From the NCBI GenBank assembly GCA_029721515.1, contig CM056567.1:7651507-7715506 (forward strand): DNA of 64,000 nt, given 5' to 3'. The stretch is from Synanceia verrucosa. Taxonomy: Eukaryota; Chordata; Actinopteri; Perciformes; Synanceiidae. How positions within the stretch are numbered: the first letter of the stretch is position 1; the number at the start of each line of letters is the position of its first letter. The notes under the pieces were generated by a model. The model saw only the letters and a program-made list of their open reading frames with translations, did not search any database and was not told the DNA's origin. Both the position numbers and the translations under genes were made by a program. Of the stretch, positions 24,847-35,931 are shown piece by piece.

Positions 24847-25260
24847 ATAGTCCCACCCCCGCAACTCTGCGACCCTGCCAAAACCAGATGTGTGTTTTGA
24901 CGCACGAGATCCAGAACTTTGCGCGTGCACGCAGGTCATCAAACACACAGAAAGACGAGTCTCCATAGCGAGAAAGGGAGGGAGAGAGAGGGAGGGAGAG
25001 AGACATTGAGAAACCCTTTGACCGAGTTTTCTGCGCGCCCCCGCAGCCACCGGGGGTCTGAGATCTGGATCAGATCCCTGATATGGATAAAGCAGACGGG
25101 AAGAGCTGCTTCCCACGGAATCCTTAAGTACTGGATTCCCACTCAGAAGAGGATCAGGCAGAGCAAAGTCACTCATAAAAAAAGTCAAGCAAACAGCTTG
25201 AATTCATATTGTCATTGGTTATGATAAGATAAAAAAAAAATAATAATGACGCATAAAACA
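24503..25260 (-). promoter_or_regulatory. tril upstream region
   Basis: DNA 5' of tril (minus strand). No exon is recognised. It holds a (CA)n microsatellite at 24812-24842 about 310 bp upstream of the start codon, and purine-rich GGGA/GAGA repeats at 24975-25005. Promoter position is inferred only from orientation. Confidence 0.35.
24812..24842 (+). repeat. (CA)n microsatellite upstream of tril
   Basis: A pure CA run of about 30 bp. Confidence 0.9.
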
Positions 25261-25664
25261 GCTTTTTTGTTTGACTCAAAGTGAGCCATGCAGTCAACTC
25301 ATCAGCAGTAGGCTGCAACAGTCTGGAGCCTACAATAGAAACGCCATCATCATGCAGCTTAACTGTAATTTACCTTTCCCTCATTAACGCGCCTTGTGTT
25401 GCCGGGGCCACAAGAAACACAGATGGTTCACATTTTCAGATGAGGAATTCAGGGCGTTAAGTGTGTGTGTTAAGACTGAGGTGCCAAATCTGAGTTAGAG
25501 AAAAAAACTTGAAAAGTGGGGACATACTGTAAATGCAGGGCGAGTGGAGGAGATTTTGTGCAGAGTGAAGAAACAATTCTCTGCAGTGTACATGAAGGTT
25601 TATGTTCCAGTTAAGTCTGAAGAGTATGCAGTGCTACTGCCAAGACATCTGCACATTTATGGCA

Positions 25665-25775
25665 CATGAGGTAGAGCGCTTACCCAGTGACATACAGCAG
25701 CCTAGATCAGTGTTTCTCAACCTTTTCTGTCTAAAACACAGCTCTGTTACATGAGCTCAGGTTCAAATCCTGGAT
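25665..25775 (+). repeat. tRNA-like SINE remnant
   Basis: Has an A-box-like 'gaggtagagcgctt' (25668-25681) and a B-box-like GGTTCAAATCC (25760-25770). Between them lies 'cagtgtttctcaacc', resembling a hAT-type terminal sequence, so the tRNA-like unit may be interrupted. No intact tRNA fold is evident. Confidence 0.35.
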
Positions 25776-27060
25776 GATATTTGGCAGATTAATTATATAA
25801 AATTGGATACTGTTAAAATATATTTTACATGAATCATCAATGCTTTGTTTGCACTCAAAGCTTGGAGCGGCAGACGCAGTTTATTTACAACTGATCATTT
25901 TCTGTTTTACGCACTCTTAAATAGCAGAATGTCTATGAATGGCATATTTGTCGATAATGGAAAGAATTAGCAGTTGTAACTTAATCATGCACACAAAGTC
26001 ACAAACCCACTTGTATGGTGCACACACATGCAAGTGATGCAATGGTTTCCAGGGCTGAGCTGATGGATGACTGTGTAGCAAAAGCCTCAAACACTCCTTG
26101 ATTGGCCTTCTCACTTGCCCTCATGCATATCTGTTGGTAGACATCATGTGTCTGTGTGAGAGACAGACAGAAATACAACCCTTGGGGAAGCCCCTCGCTC
26201 TAGGAGGTCATTTCCTGTCGGGCCATTTCTCCATAATGTTACTGCATCCCTTCTCCCCCCTTTGTATCCCTCTGTGTCTCTCTGTGGAACACACACATCG
26301 AGAAAACACTCTGAGATTTTGGCCTCAGACACAGTGGGACCAGTCTAGTTAGTTTTATGGAAGACGCCTGGTCTGTGTCCAAGTTGAAAGGAATACACAA
26401 AAGATTTCATCAGCATGGATTGGCTTTCACTGTAGCATCAGACATACATTAAGCTGAACTTTAATGTAGTGACATTTGAAGGAGGATAAGGGTGAAGGAT
26501 TAATTAACTCAGTGTGTAAATTAGATGGGGGGCTAAGAAAAGATAAAACAGGAAGGAAAGTGAGAGCAGGGGATCAAAGGACGGAGGGACTGAGTGCAAT
26601 GTTAAACTGATGTAGACTGGGATTGTTGTGAGGGGGGAAAAGTGTTCTGGAGCTGACCCAGATTCACAAAGACTCTGGCACAAATTTGTGCGCACAATAA
26701 AGGCTTCAGGCTTGTTTCACCAGTCCATCCTTTCATCACCTACCTCCCTCCAGCGGGCCTCTCACTGTCCAATCAAGCAGCCATATGACATTTCAGTCTC
26801 TCAACAGAGCGAAACCTAATTCCGTCAGGAGGGAGAGAGACAGAGACAGAGAGGCTTGTATATCCGTCTGCACCTGAGCGCTCCTGCCTCAGGGCTGACA
26901 ATTTCTGTGTGCACAAGTATGTCTGCATGTAATAAAGAATATCCAGGTCAGTTGTGTGTGCATGTAAATGAGCTGATGCTGCAGCATATGTAGGTCAGTA
27001 AGGAGTGTTACATTTCTGCAGCACAGACTTTAGGTGCTGAACAGCTGACAGACAGAAAAA

Positions 27061-27062
<2 letters not shown>

Positions 27063-27103
<41 letters not shown>
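27063..27103 (+). repeat. (GT)n microsatellite
   Basis: A pure GT run of about 41 bp. Confidence 0.9.
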
Positions 27104-27107
<4 letters not shown>

Positions 27108-29904
27108 GAGGGAGGTCAGTTTTGTCTGTCTGTGTGATGTGCATTAGACATAGTTAGTTTACATTTTAATCTTTATCCTCAGAGGTGGAAAGCAGCTCAT
27201 CTAGTGACTATTTTTTACTGTATTTAAACGTAGATGTTGTGCTTTTTATTCTCCCGGCTCTGCCCTTTGTACAGCAGCCATCTCCACTTAGTAAGGAAAG
27301 CAAAGTTGTATTTACAGTGTTATTAATATGGGCTCACATGTCCCAGTTTGTATAGTACCAGGACTCCTTTTTACTATATTCTACACAACATTTACTGTTT
27401 TGATTCTACACATCTTGACATTAATATCTGAATTTTGAGTAAATAAATAGTGTCTTCAGAATTAAATTATTGACGGTTCAATATGTAGTGAGTAACGAAT
27501 GATAATGAGATTCCCTCATTATTATTTTATTATTTCCACCTGTGTTTTGTCTCTTGTGATGGATGCCTAATTATTAAATCATCTTTCATCCCACACATTG
27601 TAAGGCCAAAAAGAGGATTGTACCATACTGTGACAGAGACCCCACACAAGAAGAGATTTAGTATTAACACATACTTGCACACACACAGGATTATAAATCA
27701 CATTAAACAAGTGCGGGTGACTATCTTGAAGTGATTATTTATCACATATACCACACACGGAGAGAAGCATCAGGACTGACAGTGTGAGGGACTAATGAGC
27801 CTCACACAGAGTCACAAACTTGGCAGAAGTTGAGCTCATGGAAACATATGCATCCTATTGTATGTCAGTACAGGGATCTCAGCGGCTGATTTTTTTCCTG
27901 GGGGTCTTGCATACATCTGGGAGACATTCCCTATGGGACACATCCTGGTAACATAACACTGCATGACACTAGCACATATTTGGGCTCATAATCACTGTAA
28001 AGGATGGAGCACAATGAACAGCTGCTTTGTTCCCTAGATTAGCTCTCAAACAGGGCTTTATAGCAAATAGTTCAAACATATAACAGATGAAGCAGAGCTG
28101 GAAAGCATGTGTGGGACCATGTGTGCAGTTTTGCTTGTTTAGAAGCATGCATGTGTTTCTTTGTTGCTTTAAAGAGTCAGCATGCAAGGATAAAGAAGGG
28201 TGAGTGAAGCAAAAGGAAGGAAAAGAGGAGGTGGGATTGTGTGTGTGAGGAGAGTTTACATGAGCAGCAGCTGCTGAGATCATTAAGTGTTTAACTAGAG
28301 CTGGGTACCATAGATCTAGTCCAGGCTCAACTCACATTAGTGGTGTGTCTGTATGTTAGTGAGCGGATGAGTGAGTGTGTTTATGCACTTAGGGGGAGAT
28401 GGAGAAAGACACTGTGCAACATGTGTCTGCAGCTCCACTCACATGTCGTTGTGAGACTGAAGACAGTATATGCACAGAGAATGCAGACACAGTTTAGGTG
28501 CACCTCCTAAATGTATAAAAATAATGAGTGAATGTAACCCTTCACATTCCCACTGCTCTCCTGTAGAACTCCCCCAGTTGGTTCCCATCCCAGGAAGTTG
28601 AGAAGGAGGACAACATTGAATGGAAAAAATGTGGAGGAGATAGAGAGTTCATTTGTTGCAACTGAGAGATACTCAGAAAACAATGACACTCTTATCCAAT
28701 CAGGGAAAAAGAGCATGTCACAAACAGCTGGAGTTGAAAAAGGACCGCTGATTGTAACAGCACATCTTGCAATGTGGGAAATGCATTTGCTTCAGCATTC
28801 CTTTCTGCTTTGGGAGAGCTCCAGCATATCCTGCCTGACCTCATGGGGTCATGTTTTGTCGCAGAGACCAACGTGTCGAACGAGCCAGGAGGAGAAAGAG
28901 GGGAGAGAGGGAGGGCAGAACTTTCTGGCTTTCAGTCAACCCTGTGAGAGTTAAAAATGGAGGGAATAGAGCAGGGAAAGGGAGGAAGGGAGGTACCTGA
29001 CATCTGGAAAAAATTAGAGAGTATGCTATTGCCCTGTTGAAAGAGTGGAGATAGAGGAATAAGGAGTGCAGTGTAAAGGATAGACTGTAGCCTATGTGTG
29101 TGTACTGGGAGGGCAACCCTTTCATCTACAGCATTTGACAGAAACTGTCTGCATGCATGTAATCAGCCTCAAACACATAATGACACCAACATAATGTCTC
29201 AAGATCTTAAGATCACTGAGCCGCACAGAAGATAACACTCAGGAACTCCAGCACCGTGGAAACAGGCTGCACAAAGCTGCTGCATGAGCACAGCAAAACA
29301 GGAAAGCCCTCACGAAAACACTCATACACACACAGAGTCTGGATTAGCATCACTTGAGCAAATATAACCCAAAACAAGTCAGAAACAAGAGTACAAAAAT
29401 GTGAGCATCGTGAGTCATTAAAACAAAGTTGACAGTCAGTAATTCAGAGAGCTGAGACATCTGATCTGCAGCTGTCCACTGTCCCCATACTGCATTGCTT
29501 GTGTGCAACATCGCCCTCTGCAGACATGGAACATTATAACATTAGGAGGCAACAGTGCAGGAATGTTATTGAAGACTGCGTCATGAAACTTTATTTGTAC
29601 TTGACTCCTTAAACTTATTCAGTGGCCCTGAGGACTCCAGGCTCACTGTGTGATATTTAATATGGAGTTATTTAATTCAATTTCTAAAATTATTGCAATT
29701 TTTAAATATGTATGCAGCACCACCACATCACACTGTAATATAAACTGAAATGATAGGGGCTATAAGATAACCTATAAGATAACAACTTAACTAAAGCATT
29801 TTTTTTAATTTATTGAGCACATACAAAAACTGAACCCTGGCCAAAATATATCACGCATAAAGCCCTTGTAAAAACACAATGTGTCATTTCTGTTTTTTTT
29901 TTTT

Positions 29905-29975
29905 TTATGAGGATAAGACAAACAAGTTGTAAGGTGTTAATAAGTGAGCTTTAGAGTTGCATGCATCTGGTTTGT
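29905..29975 (+). repeat. Fragment of the foldback repeat family
   Basis: Shares 'agtgagctttag' and its surroundings with the copies at 15790-16265 and 63060-63300. Confidence 0.4.
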
Positions 29976-31854
29976 GCTGAACTACATCGCTGCTGTCTGC
30001 AGCTCCATATGCGTGGCGCAGATGTGTAAACTATATCCACATTGTGCTTTCATTATGTATTTGATGAAGACTTACTGATTGCAAACAGATGGTTAGTAGG
30101 CCCCCCTGGTGAGTTTAAAGGGTCAGAGGTCATGTTCAGATATAAAACAGTAACCATGTCAGTGTTTTACTCAAATGCACCTAAACTTCTAAGACAGAGC
30201 AGAGCGAGTGACAGACCTTGGTAAGCAGTTAAAACAGCATTAGGGAGCTTCCTGTGTGCTTTAGCTCTTTGTTAAAATCCACACTAACCCACTGACAACC
30301 AACATGAATCCAAGCTGCTTATTGTGCAGTAACCGTATCTAACCCACAGATGACACTGTCATACGTAATCTGCTTGTACAATATGTGTGTATGTCGTGTG
30401 TGTACTGTAAGTGACAGTAATGTGATAGGGGTATAAACAGTCAAACTGGCATAAACAGACTTAAAAGTGTCACATATCCAATCCCATTATATTGTCTTAT
30501 GAAGACCTAACTGCCTCTTCTTTATAATTTTCACATTATTCACCTTTTGTTAAGTAACATTTATATTGTTCTCTTCATAGAAAATGTTTGAGCGCTATCT
30601 TTAATGTGTGTCAGGTGCATTTTTAGGATTGCTATCTCATTGTGTGTGTCAGGTGTGGCTCAGAGCCTGTCTCTTGACAGGTATGCTTGGGGCGTGTTGC
30701 TTTGTGGCTACAACTGTGCACTGTTGGTAGTACATGGGAGCCCATGTATGCTTGTCAGTGGTAAGATTTGTTATACCACAAGGGTAATCTTTTAATGTGT
30801 TCCACTTATAACATCACACTGCTGCACGTCAGCAATCAGCATTCGTTTTCTCTCAGAGATGACATTCCTTTACCTCCAAAAACAGCCATTAGTTTTGTCA
30901 GCTCTAAGTTTCTTGACACACCCAGTCCTAACTCTCTCTTTTCCACTTTTTTATGTTTTCCCTGCCCTCTGTTGCCATAGAAATAAGCCCAGACAGGAAG
31001 TGACAGCCTCATGCTCATGCAAAGGAGAACATTTGCTTTGTTGGCTCAACAAACCCAGTGCATGAAGGTGGCTCAGAGAGCTACAAGGACAGTAGAGGTC
31101 GACTGACTGACAAAAAGACAGGAGGAGCGTAATTTAAGACGGACATTAAATAACACATAAACACATGCTCGTTCATTCAACCACACGCTCATTCCGTCTG
31201 GGTGTAATCACACAACTTCTCTCACTTACTCATCATCTCCACAAACAGTCAGCACTTGTGGGTAAATCCATCTTTTGCAACCAGAATGTCTGAGGAAAAG
31301 CACCAAGCAGTCTGTCATTGGACTGTTCACTGAGTTACGAAGCAATGAGACCAGACAGACTGTTGGGGCATACTGTATCTCAACACCTACTGGCTTTTAT
31401 TCATGATCAAACTGTGCCCTATAACCCCCTACAGATAATAATGTTAAAGGACTTCATTGTTGATTAACAGTTGTTTTTCTTCAATCAAAAGTACCAAACA
31501 TTCCCTTGTTCCAGATAACAGTTACCTGCTGTTCTCTTTCTTTAATGACAATAAATTGAATATATTTGGTTTTGGAAAGTCATTCCGAGGAAACGAGCAA
31601 TTGAAGATTAATCAATAAAAATGTCACATTACTAAAAAAATGGAACTAATTGCATTCCTGTATTTGTTGTTACCTGATGACCTTACTTTATCTGACCTCT
31701 GAATCTGCCAGATTTAAACTCAGTACACAATCATTCTTGTAGCCAGAGATTTAGGAGATAAAATGGGGCTCTGTTGTTTTTGGTGGTTATAAATTGAATT
31801 TGTATATAAACCATGTTATCGTTAGATTTGATTACAAAGCAAAACAAGAGAAAG

Positions 31855-32130
31855 TGAAAATGACTGAGACCAAACATAAGACAAAACTTTAGTCATCCAG
31901 AAGGAAATTCTTTCACAACAGTAGGAAAAAGTAAGATTTAAAAAGATTATAAAAGTATATGCAGTGCAGATTAGTGCAAAAAAACAACAACAAAAAAAAC
32001 AATATAACAATATATAAAAACACTATAAGAACATAAGAACACAGTGAACTGCCAGGTAAGTGGTAAGAAGTGCTGATAAAGTGACATGGTGTACTGGATA
32101 GTAAGAGGGTGAGGTTGATACACAGACATT
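31855..32130 (+). repeat. LINE-like repeat remnant
   Basis: 'aaactttagtcatccagaaggaaattcttt' followed by A-rich sequence with 'gtgcagattagtgcaaaa' resembles a dispersed fish non-LTR element. No ORF. Confidence 0.35.
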
Positions 32131-32245
32131 TTAATACACAATAGCTCACTTAATTATATATTAACATTCTTTTACGTCATCACCTGACACACCTGACGGC
32201 AAACTTTCACCTTGATTGTAGTTTGATGCCTTTGACGCTTTTGTC

Positions 32246-32253
32246 TGACGTCA
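32246..32253. promoter_or_regulatory. Palindromic CRE upstream of osbpl3
   Basis: A perfect TGACGTCA about 180 bp upstream of the candidate first exon of osbpl3. Confidence 0.45.
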
Positions 32254-32379
32254 CTGTGTTACCTTCAAAAAAAGTGTCGCTCTACTATTAGCCCCGACTA
32301 TCAAACTCTTTCTTGATTGTGATTGGTTGAGCTCAGCGCCAGTCACTCCTGCCCACTAAACAGGCCCCTCCCCCTGGAA

Positions 32380-32475
32380 ATAGATCCGGCAGTGTAAGGA
32401 GCAACGGCAGCCCACAGCCAGGTACCGTATGTCTCTACTACCGGGATATGATGCTGTAGCTTTCGCTACCGAACC
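32380..32475 (+). other. Candidate osbpl3 first exon
   Basis: This segment lies in a local CpG-containing stretch and ends at a good donor (GTAAGC, 32476-32481). It contains an ATG at 32429-32431 followed by 15 open codons and two bases. Spliced to the acceptor before 38374, the frame runs without a stop into the osbpl3 methionine at 38417, adding 30 residues. The Kozak context is weak (C at -3, T at +4). It may be 5' UTR or a genuine coding exon. Confidence 0.35.
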
Positions 32476-35400
32476 GTAAGCATTTTCCTGTCATTAATAC
32501 TCACAACTCGTTTGAAATAACGTGTGTGTTTTCGCTGTTATCGTCCAGCTTCCGTTTGAACTCGGCGGCAGAGTTGACAGCGCTCCTGTCGTGTCTTCTG
32601 CCGACCATTGGAGTGAAACATCGCTTTCGATAGAATTATTAATGGACTTCCTTGTTACGTTTGCTGCTGAATTTGGTGTAAGAAAGCCTCCGGGTGTCAA
32701 TTTTTGTGTTTTTGTTTGTTATTATCGAGGTTGTGTGAGCGCAGGGATCACGACCACATGGGATATATTGGACGTTTTGTCTGCGCTGACAAGTTTGAAT
32801 TGCTGTGTTGGCTGTTGGCTACAGGAGCTGAGCACTGCTGTGAGTTTAAACGGGACACCTGTGGTTTCTCCCCATAAAGGACTATTTAATTTCACCAATC
32901 CGCATTGGTTGCTATGCTGACATCATTTCCAGCATAAGCAGACTATTATACTTGTATTCATTTAGTGTGTCCATGTTAAACATTTAGATTATACTGAGCA
33001 CGTTGCATTAGGCTGATGGGAGAAATTCATTTAAAGTTTATTTGAGCTGAAATGATACCATGATCATCAGAAACATAACTGACCATAACTGCCCAAATAT
33101 CAGTGGTTCCAGCTTCTTAAAGGAATTGAATGTCTGTTTATATTGTATTTAATTAGGTAATGGACTATTACAAAACATGGCATGGTTTTCTTAGTTCATT
33201 GGTTGCATCCTACACATCATTAAATCCTAAAGTGACTTTAGGCTTTTGTGGCACTTGAGTGGCTTTGTTTTTATAATTTTGTAAATCAATCCTTGACCTC
33301 TTTTAGCACCTCTTTTTCCAACCAGGATCATTTTATGCATGGGTGGTGGTGACATCACTAGCATTGTGTCGTTCACAGACTGCCTGTGGACAGGCAGTCC
33401 AGTACTGAAGCTAACTGTGTGCTAAGCTAAGCGTCAAGAAGGTGGGGCTGGTTCACTGAGCTGTGTTAATGTTATAGATTATATGTAGACTTTTATTTTC
33501 CAGAAAATAATGAAGGATACAAATTGAGCTCAATTACAATTTCCTGTAATCACCTAAAATGAACTAGACTTCAGCTAGTTTATACTGAATACCTTTTTAA
33601 TTTTTTTTCTTAGTTTTGCAAAATAAGACATTTGAAGTCGTTAGAGGCGACTCTAGGAATGGCATTTCATAGGTCAAGAACATAATTGTCAGATTAAGTG
33701 GTACTAAAGATTATCTGAAGCCCTCGGAAGAGGAGAGGTTAGCGGCTGCCCTGCAACCTAACAATGTGTGTTCAAAGTCCTAAATGTTGGTATGTATCTG
33801 CTCTGTTGAAGAGCTCTTGAGCAAGATGTTGAGACTGAATCCCTGCTGACCTCAGGGGTCGCTGCTGGTCCTGCTGAACTCTCATCATCTCTAGCCAGGA
33901 GAGGATTGCACCATATGGATCAATGTAGATCAGTCAGCTGATCTCAGTTTCCGCCCAAATGTTTATTCTCGCTGCAGCATTTCTGGGCGTAAACATCCAG
34001 CATGGCTGACGTGACTCACTGAATTATGTCTATGTCACTCTCTCTTTTACACAACACCCACTGAAAAGCTGGTAAAAAACATTCCTTCCTTTATTAATAT
34101 ACCAAGTGGCCACTCTGAGAATAGCTCACCTATGATCTCTTATGGTTTCATAAGGTTATGGGATGTTGTGCCCTACTTCCAGCCAAGCCGTTGACAGGTT
34201 GACACGGACACTCATGTGAAATCCTGCTTCTGCTGGTAACGCCACAGTGTCTATAAATAGGCACCGGCTTTTTTTTGCCCTATGATTTTTCCATAAAGAA
34301 CAAACTGAATATATCTGTGTTTTTGCCTTGATTTCTATTTTTTTGTATCCATAGCAACCCGTGATTGAACAGTCAACACAAAGTGTCCCTTGTCTCAGCA
34401 GGAAAGACATCTTTTGTGATGCAGCTTTTCAAAAATATCATCGGTCAAGAATCTGCGGTTGTGCTGGCTCTCAAGATTGTCCTCTTTCTGTCTCTCTTTG
34501 AGTGCACATGAAAATAACTGAGTGCTGAATGGCATATTGTAGCTGCTTTTTACCTCTTTGATCACTCGCTGATGCCCACAGCACTTTTTCTCTGCCTGCA
34601 TAGAGGAAACACAGGCACTGCATTACATTCAAATGCAAATACTGTAAAAAAAAAAAACACCCATTCATCATGAAATATACAAATAATAAGCTTGAACACT
34701 GCAGGGCTCCAATGTCCACTTATTTATTACACCATTGGTGCCGTTTTTGAGCACAACTGCTCTCCATCACCCTCAAACAAAAACTCTCAGGTGTTATGTC
34801 ACAGGTGAGATAAGCTACTCCCACTAAAATCATATGCTGCCACACATCCCTTTTTCTACTGAAACGTTGGTGTTGATCTATGAAGCTGGATAATATTGCC
34901 AGATGTGAGTCTATTTAAAGCCGGCTCTCAGTTTGATAATCGGCGGATCATGCACAGCTTTATCTCAGTAATTCTGTGAAGAAGCTTTGCCTGACGCTTT
35001 ATTGGAGGTAGAGTCACAGATGGGCCATCTGTGAGGACCTTTTTGCAGTCCCAGTCATCCAGTAATGGGAAGGACATACAACCATGTGAACTGTCGGGTT
35101 GATGGCGATCCTTCTGTTGCAAGAACGAGTGTTGGCAGAAAGCAGATTGATTGGCAGCTAGGCTAACCCAATGTGTGTGTGTTTGTCATGACAGGACTGG
35201 AAACTCCAGCCTGATAATTCCTCAAGATTCAGTTGTCTTGTGATCCTGTCATGGAAACTGGTGAACAACAGATGAGGCACGCTTTCTGAACGCCACAGGG
35301 ATTTCTGTAAATACGCAGTATGGCTTGCCTGTATCCACGGCGTACGGGATGACTTGCTGAATAATTGTTTTAGTCGAACAAAGCCTTTTAAAAATAGCTG

Positions 35401-35619
35401 CATTCCTGAAGTGCATCAACGCCTGTGCACAAAGTTTGAAAGCTTTGAGGGAGCACCAGCGGTTAGCGTGGTGATGTTTCAGGAGGGTGTCCACTTTGTT
35501 GGTTGCCAGGAATCGGACAAGTAAAAGAAATAGTTCTGTTTTTGTATGTATTTGCATCTCTGCTTATGTCTCTCTGGGCGTCAAGGAGGTCTGTGCTCCC
35601 CCTAGATAGTGGTTTAACT

Positions 35620-35621
<2 letters not shown>

Positions 35622-35658
<37 letters not shown>
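35622..35658 (+). repeat. (TA)n microsatellite
   Basis: About 37 bp of alternating TA, abutting the 5' end of the SINE-like copy that follows. Confidence 0.9.
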
Positions 35659-35661
<3 letters not shown>

Positions 35662-35931
35662 TTTGTCATTGTATGGGAACTATCTCTCCGGGTACTCTGT
35701 CTTCCTCCCACCATCCAAAAACATGCATGGGGATTAGGTTAATTGGCTAATTTAAATTGACCTTAGGTGTGAATGTGAGTGTGAGTGGTTGTCTGTTTCT
35801 GTGTCCTGTGATGAACTGGAGACTTGTCCAGGGTGTACCCTGCCTTTCACCCTAAGACAGCTGGGATAGGCTCCAGCCCCCCCCGCAACCCTATGTGAGG
35901 ATAAGCAGTAGAAAAGGATGGATGGATGGAT
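35662..35931 (+). mobile_element. 5'-truncated SINE-like element with (GGAT)n tail
   Basis: Closely related to the reverse complement of 60714-61045: shared blocks include 'catgcatggggattaggtta' and 'gtgtgaatgtgagtgtga'. It ends in GGATGGATGGATG. The B-box head seen in the other copy is absent, so this copy is 5' truncated, with (TA)n at the broken end. Confidence 0.65.

Larger units (their letters stand above)
25261..32240. other. tril-osbpl3 intergenic region
   Basis: About 7 kb with no recognisable coding exon on either strand; the open frames are short and low in complexity. Contents noted: a tRNA-like repeat at 25665-25775, (GT)n at 27063-27103, a foldback-repeat fragment at 29905-29975 and a LINE-like A-rich repeat at 31855-32130. 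The remainder is unassigned. Confidence 0.5.
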
